From Lutispora saccharofermentans (GTDB lineage: Bacteria; Bacillota; Clostridia; Lutisporales; Lutisporaceae), in assembly GCF_024363565.1 (NCBI RefSeq), contig NZ_JAJEKE010000001.1:372001-436000 (forward strand): 64,000 nucleotides of DNA, read 5' to 3'. The position numbers and the translations under genes are program-made. Within the stretch, counting starts at the first letter, position 1. The number at the start of each line of letters is the position of its first letter. Shown here one piece after another: positions 44,790-54,659 of this stretch. Below the pieces are notes generated by a model, which searched no databases, was not told where the DNA came from, and saw only the letters and a program-made list of their open reading frames with translations.

Positions 44790-45638
44790 TTATTCAGGGT
44801 TCCTGAACTCTTCTTCTGTGATGGTTCTCAGCTTATAAGCCTTATATCCTTTAAAATGCGGAGCATTAACAAATGCCCTTTCCATAAGCTTTATGTCGTC
44901 ATATATTATGGCAAGCGCGTCTCCGCTATGTGCTCCCATTATGCCGAGTCCGCCGGTCACATCCTTAAGCCTCAGTGCCTCACTCAGCAAATCATACCTT
45001 AATCTATGCTGATTTCTAATAATGCTCTCAGTAGATGCCTTTGCAATATGATCTAAGCTCCGTTTTTTAACTCCATGCCTCGTGAGCTCAGCAAGATCAT
45101 CAATTTGGCTCAGAGGCTGGATGCTCTTTTTGTTGAATTCTATCGTGTCTACAGTTCTATTACCTTCAAAAACCAGAAGGTAAAATTCCATATAGCTGCC
45201 TATTTGCTCTTTATATGCTCCTGTTTTATAATCAAAAAAAGTCATGTTTTTAAATATTATACTATCTGTGGGCTCCACTTTTATGCACTCTGCAGCAAGC
45301 TCATCTTCATCATGCTTTCTATGGAATAGCTGTATAAGGCAATTATATATTCCGCACAGATCTGCAGTACTGCTGGCAAAGCCCTTGCCTTTAGGTATAT
45401 CCGAGCATATTTCTATATCCAGCGTTTCAATGCAATCTGTATATCCCCAATTTTTAAGTACATTGGCCAGAAATTGAGACGATTTAGGATAAAAGGTTTT
45501 TTTAAAGGGATTTTTGCATTCATATATTCTGACATTCGTAAATAGATTTACCGGGCATGATAAAAGCGTATCTATACCTTTAACTCTGCCTTGAATTACT
45601 TCTCCTATGCTTCCCGGATAACAAGCTCTTGCTTCCAT
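44790..45638 (-). CDS. pduX: L-threonine kinase, PduX-like (GHMP family)
   Basis: 282 aa. Opening ARACYPGSIGEVIQGRVKG and the GHMP phosphate-binding loop PKGKGFASSTADLCGI identify the PduX branch; C-terminal GGLGIMGAHSGDALAIIYDD supplies the third GHMP motif. PduX makes L-threonine O-3-phosphate, the precursor of the aminopropanol arm of cobalamin (via CobD). It is the last gene of the BMP-transporter run (41 nt after the second permease) and not in the cbi operon 6 kb away, but shares the B12 theme. Confidence 0.85.
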   Translation of the reverse strand: MEARACYPGSIGEVIQGRVKGIDTLLSCPVNLFTNVRIYECKNPFKKTFYPKSSQFLANVLKNWGYTDCIETLDIEICSDIPKGKGFASSTADLCGIYNCLIQLFHRKHDEDELAAECIKVEPTDSIIFKNMTFFDYKTGAYKEQIGSYMEFYLLVFEGNRTVDTIEFNKKSIQPLSQIDDLAELTRHGVKKRSLDHIAKASTESIIRNQHRLRYDLLSEALRLKDVTGGLGIMGAHSGDALAIIYDDIKLMERAFVNAPHFKGYKAYKLRTITEEEFRNPE

Positions 45639-45679
45639 GCTCAGTCTCCTCTTGAAATATAAAAAGGATATTGCAAGAC

Positions 45680-46561
45680 CTATTTCTCTCCTTTTTCATA
45701 TGGAATTCCATCTGCTGCAGGGCCAATTGATTTGCCTACTACGCCTGATACTGCCAGCATCGTCAGCAAGTATGGCAGTGCAAATAGAAATTCTTTCGGT
45801 ACATTTAGGCCAAAGGACATGGAAATAGTTTGAATTGCATCAGCCAGGCCAAAGAATAAGCATGCTAATGCAGCACCTATGGGATGCCATTTTCCGAATA
45901 TCATGGCCGCCAGGGCGATAAACCCTTTTCCCGCTACCATTCCTTCCTTAAAAAGGCTTATTGAGCCTATGGACAGTGATGCTCCTCCTATTCCGGCCAA
46001 TATTCCGCTTATTATTACGCATATATATCTCATAATATATACATTCACGCCTAATGTATCCGCCGCCCTGGGATGCTCTCCCACTGCCCTGATCCTGAGG
46101 CCGAAAGGCGTTTTGTACAGTACGTAATATGAAATTGCTACTAATATTAAAGCAAGATAGGTGAACATGTTAAAGGGACCCCAAGGCGTAAAGTAGCTTA
46201 CGCTGTCTGTCTGTCCAGGTTTACCCCATATCTCTATCAAAAGAAAAGTCGTCAAGCTTCCTGCCAATATATTAATCGCAGTGCCTACCACAACTTGGTT
46301 CGCCTTAAAATGAATGCTTAGGAAAGCCAAAAGCCATCCAAACAAGCCGCCTATTATCATAGCTCCAAGTAATCCTAGCAACGGAGAGCCCGTTTTATAA
46401 GATACCAATACCGCACTGAAGGCTCCTACTGTCATCATACCGTCCAGCCCAATGTTTATAACTCCGGATCTTTCGGAGAAGGTTCCTCCTAATGCAGGAA
46501 ATATAAGTGGAGTAGCGGATCTTATGGTGCTCGCGAATAAAATGCTGATTATATTTAACAT
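45680..46561 (-). CDS. Nucleoside-type ABC transporter permease, subunit 2
   Basis: 293 aa, about 8-9 transmembrane helices, of the RbsC/NupQ branch (SERSGVINIGLDGMMTVGAF is characteristic; also the EAA-like GEHPRAADTLGVNVY). Forms the membrane channel with the next permease. Adjacent genes overlap or abut (1 nt from subunit 1). Confidence 0.88.
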   Translation of the reverse strand: MLNIISILFASTIRSATPLIFPALGGTFSERSGVINIGLDGMMTVGAFSAVLVSYKTGSPLLGLLGAMIIGGLFGWLLAFLSIHFKANQVVVGTAINILAGSLTTFLLIEIWGKPGQTDSVSYFTPWGPFNMFTYLALILVAISYYVLYKTPFGLRIRAVGEHPRAADTLGVNVYIMRYICVIISGILAGIGGASLSIGSISLFKEGMVAGKGFIALAAMIFGKWHPIGAALACLFFGLADAIQTISMSFGLNVPKEFLFALPYLLTMLAVSGVVGKSIGPAADGIPYEKGEK

Positions 46562-46562
46562 G

Positions 46563-47684
46563 CTACTTCACCTCGCCTTTCGCTAAATGGGCTTTTATTT
46601 CCTTATTTTCTTTATATCTTTTTACCATAACCCTGACGAAATTGGATGCCACAAATAGGATTATGATGCCTTGAATTATTCCTACCACTTCTTTAGGTAT
46701 GCCTTCTACTTGCATCATGGGACCACCCCTTTGCAATATCCCGAAAAGAAAAGCAGACAAAACTACCCCGATGGGGTGATTATTGCCAACCAGAGCAACT
46801 GGTATGCCATCAAGGCCATATCCGGTAAATCCAAAAAGATTATTTACCCTATACTGTACTCCGGCTGTCTGAATACCTCCCGCCAACCCGGAGAATAGTC
46901 CGGATATTACCATGGCTAATACAATATTTCTGTTTACATTGATTCCACCGTATTCGGACGCGCTGGGATTAAATCCTACGGCTCTGATTTCATAGCCTCT
47001 TATGGTTTTGTTAAGTAAATAATAAGCTGCCAAAGCAACTAGCACAGCTATAATAATGCCTATATGAAGTCTTGAATATTTGAACTGCACAAAGCTTTCC
47101 GAAAATCTCCATAGCTTTGCTGTTGGTGCTATCTCATAGGAAAAAGCCTTGTCCGGCTCGTTTAAAACCGTCATAATCAAATAATTGCTCAAATTCATCG
47201 CAATATAATTCATCATAATACTATTGATAACTTCGTGAGATCCTACTTTAGCCTTGAGCCATCCGACTATACCGGCCCATATTCCGCCAGCAATTGCACC
47301 TGTCAATAAGGTAACTGCCACGTGTAAAACCGGAGGCAAGCCTGCCAAAGCCCAACCTGCCCATAAGGAAGCAACTCCGCCCATTATAAACTGGCCTTCT
47401 GCTCCTATATTAAACAGCCCGCACCTGAAAGCGAATGCTATAGAAAGGCCTGTCAATATCAGGGTAGTAGTAGTGACCAGTGTTTCTCCAATTTTATTCC
47501 AATCTCCTAATGCCCCTAAAAATAAAGCCTTATATGCCGTTATGGGACTTCTGCCGAAGGCATATACTAAAATGGCTCCTGCAATAAATGAAATCACTAT
47601 TGCGATAAGGGGGTATAATATTTCTTTAAAGGTATTCTTCAGACTGTCTTTTAACTCATCTATCCAATTCTCCATTTTATCCAC
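46563..47684 (-). CDS. Nucleoside-type ABC transporter permease, subunit 1
   Basis: 373 aa, about 9-10 helices, NupP-like: TGLSIAFAFRCGLFNIGAEG and the EAA-like GFNPSASEYGGINVNR are typical. Partner of the smaller permease. The gene starts 3 nt after the ATPase stop. Confidence 0.88.
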   Translation of the reverse strand: MDKMENWIDELKDSLKNTFKEILYPLIAIVISFIAGAILVYAFGRSPITAYKALFLGALGDWNKIGETLVTTTTLILTGLSIAFAFRCGLFNIGAEGQFIMGGVASLWAGWALAGLPPVLHVAVTLLTGAIAGGIWAGIVGWLKAKVGSHEVINSIMMNYIAMNLSNYLIMTVLNEPDKAFSYEIAPTAKLWRFSESFVQFKYSRLHIGIIIAVLVALAAYYLLNKTIRGYEIRAVGFNPSASEYGGINVNRNIVLAMVISGLFSGLAGGIQTAGVQYRVNNLFGFTGYGLDGIPVALVGNNHPIGVVLSAFLFGILQRGGPMMQVEGIPKEVVGIIQGIIILFVASNFVRVMVKRYKENKEIKAHLAKGEVK

Positions 47685-47687
47685 CCC

Positions 47688-49208
47688 CTAATGCATTTCT
47701 GACCGTCTTCCGCCGGCCATCATTATTCCAAGCTCAAGCTCTGTTGCATCTTTAGCATCTACTACTCCGACTATCTTTCCATCATACATAACTGCTATTC
47801 TATCAGATAATGCCATTATCTCATCCAGCTCCAGGGATACCAAAAGCACCGCTTTGCCTCTGTTTCTTTGCTCTATAAGCCTATGGTGAACAAACTCTAT
47901 AGCTCCTACATCCAGGCCTCTGGTAGGCTGAGATGCAATAAGCAATTGCGGGTCCCTGTCCAATTCCCTGGCAATGATCAATTTCTGCTGGTTTCCTCCT
48001 GAAAGAGACTTAGCATGAACTCTTTCGTTAGGCGTCCTTACATCAAATTCTTTTATAAGCTTCCTTGAATATCCTCTAATCTTTCTATAATCCAGTCCTA
48101 AGCCCTTTTTAAAGGACTTGCTTCTATGAGAACCAAGAATTGTATTTTCAGATAAAGGGAAGTCTAGAATCAAGCCTCTTTTATGCCTGTCTTCAGGAAT
48201 ATATCCTACACCACTCTCTATTACGTTTTTAGGGCTCAGGTTTGTGATGCTCTTTCCTTTCACGAGCACCTCCCCTGCTGCAGCCTTGCGCAAGCCTGTT
48301 ATTATTTGGACAAGCTCATTCTGCCCGTTGCCGTCTACTCCTGCAATACCGAAGATCTCACCGCTTCTTACTTCAAAGTCCACGCCTTTTACGGCTTCCA
48401 AGCCTCTATTGTCCAGAGTTTTTACGCCTTTAACCTCCAATATAGGCTCGCCTAACTTTACCTCTTCCTTTTCGACTGTAAGGCTTACTTTTCTTCCCAC
48501 CATTTTTTCCGCAAGTTCTTCGATGTTTGTCTTAGAAGTTTCAAGGGTATCAATGACCTTGCCTCTTCTTATTATTGTAACCTTGTCGCTCATGGACATT
48601 ACTTCCTTAAGCTTATGGGTTATAAGGATTATTGACTTGCCCTGGTTTACAAGGCTTTTTAAAATCACTCCCAATTCCTCGATTTCCTGGGGAGTCAATA
48701 CTGCAGTGGGTTCATCCAGAATAAGGATTTCAGCACCTCTATATAGAGTCTTCAATATTTCAACTCTTTGCTGCATTCCCACTGATATATCCTGAATCTT
48801 TGCCCTTGGATCTACCTTCAGTTCATATTTCTTCGATAATTCCTCTACATCGGAGATCGCCTTATCCGTATCCAGAGCCAAGCCTTTTTTAGGCTCTGAA
48901 CCCAAAACAATATTTTCTGTCACGCTAAATGGAGGTACCAACATAAAGTGTTGATGCACCATACCTATTCCAAGAGAAATGGCTATATTGGGGTTGCTTA
49001 TTTTTACCCCTTTGCCCTTAACAAATATTTCTCCCTCATCCGGAGTATATAGGCCATATAATATGTTCATCAAAGTTGACTTGCCTGCACCATTTTCCCC
49101 CAATAAAACATGTATTTCTCCCTGATCTACCGTCAAATTAATATTATTATTTGCCCTGACGCCGGGAAAGGACTTGCCGATACCCTTCATCTCAATAACA
49201 GCTGACAA
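47688..49208 (-). CDS. ABC transporter ATP-binding protein with two nucleotide-binding domains (NupO-like)
   Basis: 506 aa. N-terminal NBD: Walker A GENGAGKSTLMN, signature ISVGMQQRVEI, Walker B ILILDEPTAVLTP. C-terminal NBD: degenerate Walker A GVDGNGQNELVQ, signature LSGGNQQKLIIARE, and ASQPTRGLDVGA. One canonical and one degenerate site is normal for the sugar/nucleoside class (RbsA, NupO). Energises uptake of the ligand bound by the BMP lipoprotein. Confidence 0.9.
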   Translation of the reverse strand: MSAVIEMKGIGKSFPGVRANNNINLTVDQGEIHVLLGENGAGKSTLMNILYGLYTPDEGEIFVKGKGVKISNPNIAISLGIGMVHQHFMLVPPFSVTENIVLGSEPKKGLALDTDKAISDVEELSKKYELKVDPRAKIQDISVGMQQRVEILKTLYRGAEILILDEPTAVLTPQEIEELGVILKSLVNQGKSIILITHKLKEVMSMSDKVTIIRRGKVIDTLETSKTNIEELAEKMVGRKVSLTVEKEEVKLGEPILEVKGVKTLDNRGLEAVKGVDFEVRSGEIFGIAGVDGNGQNELVQIITGLRKAAAGEVLVKGKSITNLSPKNVIESGVGYIPEDRHKRGLILDFPLSENTILGSHRSKSFKKGLGLDYRKIRGYSRKLIKEFDVRTPNERVHAKSLSGGNQQKLIIARELDRDPQLLIASQPTRGLDVGAIEFVHHRLIEQRNRGKAVLLVSLELDEIMALSDRIAVMYDGKIVGVVDAKDATELELGIMMAGGRRSEMH

Positions 49209-49304
49209 TTATCTTCCCACCTTCCTAGCACAAACTTTTTATACAAGCATACATAACCATTATACAATTTAGCAGAGCAATTTTAAATACAAAATGTACC
49301 TTTT

Positions 49305-49346
49305 CATAATAAAAGCTAGAGGCTTGCGCATCTAGCTTTTATTATG
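49305..49346 (-). terminator. Perfect hairpin between the lipoprotein and ATPase genes (attenuator)
   Basis: 16-bp perfect stem CATAATAAAAGCTAGA / TCTAGCTTTTATTATG with 10-nt loop. The stem's own 3' arm provides the U-rich tract. Such a partial terminator would let the binding protein be made in excess of the membrane subunits. Confidence 0.75.
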
Positions 49347-49363
49347 TTAATCAAGAACTTTTA

Positions 49364-50422
49364 TTACTTAATTTCAACAGGCTTGAAGGTTTCCAACTCT
49401 TCTCTTGTTGCCGGTACTGCTATTGTTCCGTCGTTTATTGCAGCCTTGTACTTTTCAACTTGCGCTGCTAGTTCTGCAGAAACGTTCTTTCCGCCGTCAC
49501 TATATCCGACACCTTCTTCTTTAAGACCTAACTCAGTAACTCCACCTTTGAATGTGTTGTCAGCATAAGCTTTAACTATTGTATATGTACCTACGTCAAC
49601 TCTTTTGATCATGCTGCATAGAACCTTATTATTATTTGATACTGCTGATTGGTCTTGGTCAACACCTATTGCCCAGAAGCCTTTCTCGTCAGCTGCTTGT
49701 ATAACGCCTATTCCACATCCGCCTGATGCATGGAATATAACGTCTGCTTTTTGCTGATGCTGTGTCAATGCAACTTCTTTGCCCTTATCAGGGTTATCAA
49801 AAGCTCCCGTATAGTTTACGATAACCTTTGCGTTTGGATTAGCTGATTTTACACCGGCTATGAAGCCTGCTTCAAACCTTCTGATAACAGGGAAATCCAT
49901 ACCGCCTACAAAGCCGATAACATTGGTTTTTGTAGTAAGGCCGGCTATAACACCGACCAAGAAGGAACCCTCATGCTCTTTGAAGTTAACTTGCATTACG
50001 TTCTCTTTTTCTAATGGAGTTGTGATATCAATAGCTCCAAATTTCTTGTCAGCATATTGATCTGCCGAAGTCTTCATAGCATCCTCAAACAAGAAGCCTA
50101 CAGCCATGGTTAAATCTACAGACTGAGCCATGCTGCCTAGGTTTGGAGTATAGTCATCCTGTTTTGTAGATTGAAGAAGCTTAGGTTCGACTCCTAATTC
50201 TTGGCCTGCCTTTTCGATTCCTGCCCAGGCAGAGTCGTTAAAGGACTTGTCGCCGATACCGCCAACGTCTGTAACCATACCAAAGGAGTACTTTGGTTTT
50301 TCCGGTTCTGCAGGAGCCTGGCCTTGTTCAGGCTGTGGTGCTGGTTTTGCACATCCGGTAAATAATGCGAAAACCATAACTAAGGCTAATAGTAAACTGA
50401 TTGTTCTTTTTGTCACTTGCAT
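49364..50422 (-). CDS. BMP family ABC transporter substrate-binding lipoprotein
   Basis: 352 aa. Signal peptide with lipobox LFTGC (Cys ~24), then Pro/Glu-rich linker and the family start SFGMVTDVGGIGDKSFNDSAW. Later VIGFVGGMDFPVIRRFEAGF and FWAIGVDQDQ are BMP (PF02608) hallmarks. Family members bind purine nucleosides in several Gram-positive bacteria, which is the likely but unproven ligand. First gene of the operon. Confidence 0.9.
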   Translation of the reverse strand: MQVTKRTISLLLALVMVFALFTGCAKPAPQPEQGQAPAEPEKPKYSFGMVTDVGGIGDKSFNDSAWAGIEKAGQELGVEPKLLQSTKQDDYTPNLGSMAQSVDLTMAVGFLFEDAMKTSADQYADKKFGAIDITTPLEKENVMQVNFKEHEGSFLVGVIAGLTTKTNVIGFVGGMDFPVIRRFEAGFIAGVKSANPNAKVIVNYTGAFDNPDKGKEVALTQHQQKADVIFHASGGCGIGVIQAADEKGFWAIGVDQDQSAVSNNNKVLCSMIKRVDVGTYTIVKAYADNTFKGGVTELGLKEEGVGYSDGGKNVSAELAAQVEKYKAAINDGTIAVPATREELETFKPVEIK

Positions 50423-50534
50423 CTTCCCCCTTATTTTTATATAAAATATGCAAAGCTAACTTACATATTCTACACCATTTTATAAATTCCTGCCTTATAA
50501 TGCTAATTATTATATTTAGAATTTTCAGTTTCCT

Positions 50535-51347
50535 CTAGCCTAATGCAACATCCAATATCATCATCGCAGTAAAGCCTAGAATTGCTCCTATGGTAGCAAA
50601 ATCCGTGTGGCCTGCCTGCTGGGACTCGGGGATTACCTCCTCCACTACTACGAAAATCATAGCTCCTGCAGCGAAAGACAATGCATAGGGCAATATGGAC
50701 AATGCAAATCCTACGATAGCTGCGCCTAAAACCCCTGCAAAAGGCTCGACTAAACCTGACAATTGGCCGTAAAAGAAGCTCTTGCCCTTGCTCATGCCTT
50801 CACGTCTTAAGGGCATGGATACTGCTATGCCTTCGGGAAAGTTCTGGAGGCCAATACCCAATGCCAATGCAACAGCACCAGCTATATTTGCACTTTCAGC
50901 TCCAGCAGCTGCAGCACCGAATGCAACTCCTACAGCTAAGCCTTCGGGTATATTATGGAGGGTTATGGCAAGCACTAAGAGCACGCTCCTTTGCCATGAG
51001 GTTTTAACTCCCTCAACATGCTCCTCTCCGAAGTTTACGTGAAGATGAGGTATTATCTTATCTATAAGCCATAAAAACATAGCCCCCGCCAAGAATCCAA
51101 TGGTTGGAGGCAGAAAAGCAGGCAATGCCTTTCCTTCAGACATCTCTATAGCCGGAGCCAATAATGACCAAAAACTTGCCGCTATCATAACGCCCCCGGC
51201 AAAAGCCAGAATGCCGTCAAGCATTTTACGGCTTAACTCCTTTCCTATAAATACAAAGGCCGCACCTAAAGCAGTTATACCATAAGTGAATAATGTAGCC
51301 AAAAGAGCTTGCATAACGGGGTTCAAGCTTTTAATGTAATCCATCAT
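50535..51347 (-). CDS. ZIP family metal transporter
   Basis: 270 aa; start among ATGs at 51359, 51347 and 51344 is uncertain (GGGAG lies 11 nt from 51347). Eight transmembrane helices with the metal-site motifs LAITLHNIPEGLAVGV (helix 4) and GIGLQNFPEGIAVSMPL (helix 5), plus a His-containing loop (HLHVNFGEEHVEG). GufA-type ZIP. Takes up divalent metal, Zn2+ or possibly Co2+/Fe2+. It follows the cbi operon in the same direction after 95 nt; a cobalt role is tempting but not shown. Confidence 0.88.
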   Translation of the reverse strand: MMDYIKSLNPVMQALLATLFTYGITALGAAFVFIGKELSRKMLDGILAFAGGVMIAASFWSLLAPAIEMSEGKALPAFLPPTIGFLAGAMFLWLIDKIIPHLHVNFGEEHVEGVKTSWQRSVLLVLAITLHNIPEGLAVGVAFGAAAAGAESANIAGAVALALGIGLQNFPEGIAVSMPLRREGMSKGKSFFYGQLSGLVEPFAGVLGAAIVGFALSILPYALSFAAGAMIFVVVEEVIPESQQAGHTDFATIGAILGFTAMMILDVALG

Positions 51348-51441
51348 ATAAATCATCACTCCCTTATCCTATCAGTATAAATACAAAAATACCGTATAAG
51401 CCTTAGCCCCGCTAATAAAGTTTATAAGAAACTCTTAACGT

Positions 51442-52170
51442 TTATACCATTCTGATGATATTTTCTATTTCATCGATATCATATATCCCTTCTTCGTCTC
51501 TCCGCCCAATTATAATGGGGATTATGCCCAATTCCCCGCAGGCCTGTATCTTTTCTATGGTTCCGCCTTCTCTTCCGCTGTCTTTCATTACCACATAATC
51601 AACATCGTACTCTGCAAACATAGCTTTATTAAATTTCTTGGAGAAAGGTCCCAATACGGCAACTATATCCTTCATCCTGATCTCATGCTTTCTGCACTCC
51701 TCTATGCTTTCCGGCGCAGGAAGTATTCTATATATAAAGCGATTTTTATTGCGTACTTTTTCAAAATCCCCTATATTTTTAGAGCCTGTAGTAAAAAATA
51801 CTGTTCCCTTTATTCCTTTTAAAAAATCTAAGCATTCTTCATAACCTCTAAGGTATGTTCCCATACCTTCAAACTCCACCTTGCTCCTTACGTACCTTAC
51901 ATATTTGATGCTCCTGCTCTGTGCTGCTCTTTTTGCATTTTCTGTAACCTCTGCAGCATAGGGATGAGAAAGATCCACAATCAATGAAATATGATTTTCA
52001 TCTATAAAGTCTGTCATAGAAACATAATCCATTCTGCCTACCACAAGATTTGGACAAGGTATGAATTCCTTTTCACTATCAGTTGCACTGGTGACGATAT
52101 AGTTATCCATATCTTTTATTCTATCAATTATTTCCCTGGTCTCTGCGGTTCCGCCAATAATCCAGATCAT
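51442..52170 (-). CDS. cbiJ: Precorrin-6A / cobalt-precorrin-6A reductase
   Basis: 242 aa. N-terminal IGGTAETREIIDRI nucleotide-type loop, DLSHPYAAEVTENA and VKDSG-type C-terminal motif (VVMKDSGREGGTIEKIQA) define CobK/CbiJ. Reduces cobalt-precorrin-6A with NADH. Last gene of the cbi operon; its start ATG overlaps the cbiH stop by one base. Confidence 0.93.
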   Translation of the reverse strand: MIWIIGGTAETREIIDRIKDMDNYIVTSATDSEKEFIPCPNLVVGRMDYVSMTDFIDENHISLIVDLSHPYAAEVTENAKRAAQSRSIKYVRYVRSKVEFEGMGTYLRGYEECLDFLKGIKGTVFFTTGSKNIGDFEKVRNKNRFIYRILPAPESIEECRKHEIRMKDIVAVLGPFSKKFNKAMFAEYDVDYVVMKDSGREGGTIEKIQACGELGIIPIIIGRRDEEGIYDIDEIENIIRMV

Positions 52171-52892
52171 CAGAGCTTGTACCCCCTGGGTGTGATCATG
52201 AAGCCATCCTTGGTATAAGTCTTGCTGTTTCCTACTATTATAATAGATAGCATATCTATGGCATCATAGTCAATATTATCTAATGTTGTTATCCGTTTTT
52301 CCGTGTTATCCCTCCCGGAATTTTTTACTATTCCTACAGGAGTAGAAGGACTTTTATATCTTAGCATCACTTCTACCGCCCTCTCGAGATGAGACTTCCG
52401 CCCCTTGCTCTTTGGATTGTATATGGATATAACAAAATTCCCTAAGGAAGCTGTTTCGAGCCTTTTCTCTATCACTTCCCAGGGGGTCAAAAGATCGCTC
52501 AGACTGATGCTGGCATGATCATGCATTATAGGAGAGCCTAATTCAGAGGCTGCAGAAAAGGCCGCCGTTACGCCGGGCACTATTTCCACGTCTATTTCCT
52601 CTCTCAGCTCCAATACAGGCCCTGCCATTCCATAAAGGCCTGCATCACCTGTGCTTATTATGGCCGTATCTTTGCCCTCTCTCACTTTTTCCACAGCTAT
52701 TTTGCATCTTTGTATTTCCCCGGTCATTCCCGTAGAAAAGAGCTCCTTTCCATCTGCCAGTTCTCCCAAATACTTGATATAAGGGGTGTATCCCACCAGG
52801 ACATCGCATTTTTTTATCACTTCCACAGCCCTTAGGGTCATATTATCTCGGCCTCCAGGGCCTATTCCCACTACATATAATTTAGCCATCAT
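52170..52892 (-). CDS. cbiH: Precorrin-3B C17-methyltransferase
   Basis: 240 aa SAM-dependent tetrapyrrole methylase: N-terminal VVGIGPGGRDNMTLRAV, GDAGLYGMAGPVLEL, VPGVTAAFSAASELG and the CbiH-specific SISLSDLLTPWEVIEKRL. Carries out ring contraction and C17 methylation. Overlaps cbiG by 11 bp. Confidence 0.95.
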   Translation of the reverse strand: MMAKLYVVGIGPGGRDNMTLRAVEVIKKCDVLVGYTPYIKYLGELADGKELFSTGMTGEIQRCKIAVEKVREGKDTAIISTGDAGLYGMAGPVLELREEIDVEIVPGVTAAFSAASELGSPIMHDHASISLSDLLTPWEVIEKRLETASLGNFVISIYNPKSKGRKSHLERAVEVMLRYKSPSTPVGIVKNSGRDNTEKRITTLDNIDYDAIDMLSIIIVGNSKTYTKDGFMITPRGYKL

Positions 52893-53907
52893 AAACCTCC
52901 ACAGCTATTGATATGGTTATCCCATCATGTTTTACCTTATGAGTCCGCATGTCCCCTCCTAAAAGATAAGCGCAGGGCTCAGACACGGAGTAAACCCCCA
53001 CTGCTTCTTTAACAAAATCACTTTTCTCAAACCTGTCTTCAACCTTCCTTATTTCTTCCGCTGTAAATATCTTTAACGGGCAGTTAAAATAATTGGCTGC
53101 CTTTATTATTCCGGCTTCATCTTTTTTTGCTTCTATAGTTCCTATAGCTTTGATGCTCTTTTCTGAAAGATTGTTTTCTTCCAGATCAGCCTTTATGGCT
53201 TCTATTATTTTGTATCCTTCCGCATCCTTCCTGCATCCTATGCCTATATTAATGTTTTTAGGCCTCAAAACAACCCCGGGAATATCTATGCTGACTATCT
53301 CCCTGGATGTAACAGCGATAATCCCTTGAATATCTTCACTATCCTCCAGGCTTTTCAATGCAGCAATATTCTTATAGTCAATAATGGCCTCCATTTCCGA
53401 ATAAAATCCTATCCTTTTCCCATTCACCATCATGGCCATTATTGTTTTTACATCCTCCATACATTCTATTTCATATCCGTTGCCGGCGGCAAAATTGTCT
53501 ATAGCCTCTATTCCCCTTCCGTCGGATGCTGTAGTGATTATTGGCATGGCTCCTATAATTGCTGCTGTCCATTTTGCAAGCTCGTTGGCTCCGCCGATAT
53601 GGCCCGATAAAAGGCTTATGGAGAACTTGCCCAGATCATCTATCACTATGACGGCAGGATCAGTTTTCTTGTCCTTTATATAAGACTTCATCATCCTCAC
53701 AGCTATTCCGGCAGCAGAAATAAAGATTATACCGTCATATTCCTCAACTATATAGCTCAAATTGCCTTTTATGCCGCCTGTTATTTTAGAGTTTTCAAAA
53801 TGATGAACTATACAGCTCTTGTCTTTATTGGGCTCATATCTATATTTTACTAGTTTATCCCCTAATTTTTTACCGTCATCTGTAAAGGAAAGGCAGGCTA
53901 TTTTCAT
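52882..53907 (-). CDS. cbiG: Cobalt-precorrin 5A hydrolase
   Basis: 341 aa with N-terminal, linker and C-terminal domains: GNLSYIVEEYDGIIFISAAG, LLSGHIGGANELAKWTA, PIITTASDGRGIEAID and the C-terminal VLRPKNINIGIGCRKDAEG. Opens the delta-lactone and releases acetaldehyde. Overlaps both neighbours by a few bases. Confidence 0.95.
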   Translation of the reverse strand: MKIACLSFTDDGKKLGDKLVKYRYEPNKDKSCIVHHFENSKITGGIKGNLSYIVEEYDGIIFISAAGIAVRMMKSYIKDKKTDPAVIVIDDLGKFSISLLSGHIGGANELAKWTAAIIGAMPIITTASDGRGIEAIDNFAAGNGYEIECMEDVKTIMAMMVNGKRIGFYSEMEAIIDYKNIAALKSLEDSEDIQGIIAVTSREIVSIDIPGVVLRPKNINIGIGCRKDAEGYKIIEAIKADLEENNLSEKSIKAIGTIEAKKDEAGIIKAANYFNCPLKIFTAEEIRKVEDRFEKSDFVKEAVGVYSVSEPCAYLLGGDMRTHKVKHDGITISIAVEVYDG

Positions 53908-54659
53908 CTGTTACCGCTCCTATATTCATGAGAGAATTGGGGATCGTATAGCTTTGATCTCTCATAATCTCCATCTATGAAATCTCCCACGAGGATCTGG
54001 GCCATTTTAGTTATTCCTTCCTTTTCCACCTTATGTCTTATATCCTTCAGAGTACCCATTATGATTTTTTCATCTTCCCAGGTGGCCTTATACACCACAG
54101 CTACCGGCACATCTTCCCGCCCATATCCCCTCTTTAATTTTTCAACAACCCGGTCTATTTCTTTTATAGAAAGGAATAAAGCCATAGAAGCCCTATGGGC
54201 TGCCAGCTTTTCTAAATCTTCTTCTTCCGGCACACCGGTTCTGCCTTCTATTCTTGTCAGTATAACGGTTTGGCTCACCTCAGGCAAGGTAAATTCCCTA
54301 TTTATTGCGCTGCAGGCTGCCGTAAAGGAGCTTACTCCCGAAATCGCCTGAAAATCTATTCCTTTTCGTTCCAATAAATCCATCTGTTCCCTGATAGCTC
54401 CATATATAGTAGGATCTCCCGTATGGAGCCTTACCACCTGCAAGCCCTTCCTATAGGCATCCTCCATCTTTTCTATTACTTCCTCCAAAGTCATCTTTGC
54501 GCTGTTATAAAATTGACAGCCTTCCTTGCAGAATTCAAGATGCCTTTCCGACACCAAACTGCCTGCATATATCACCATATCAGCCTTTTCCAACAGTCTT
54601 CTGCCTTTTATGGTTATCAAGTCTACATCTCCGGGTCCTGCTCCGACAAAGCTAATCAT
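53904..54659 (-). CDS. cbiF: Precorrin-4 C11-methyltransferase
   Basis: 251 aa methylase: FVGAGPGDVDLITIKG, RLHTGDPTIYGAIREQM, and GVSSFTAACSAINREFTLPE, which is typical of CbiF/CobM. Methylates C11 of cobalt-precorrin-4. Coupled to cbiL by an 8-bp overlap. Confidence 0.95.
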   Translation of the reverse strand: MISFVGAGPGDVDLITIKGRRLLEKADMVIYAGSLVSERHLEFCKEGCQFYNSAKMTLEEVIEKMEDAYRKGLQVVRLHTGDPTIYGAIREQMDLLERKGIDFQAISGVSSFTAACSAINREFTLPEVSQTVILTRIEGRTGVPEEEDLEKLAAHRASMALFLSIKEIDRVVEKLKRGYGREDVPVAVVYKATWEDEKIIMGTLKDIRHKVEKEGITKMAQILVGDFIDGDYERSKLYDPQFSHEYRSGNR

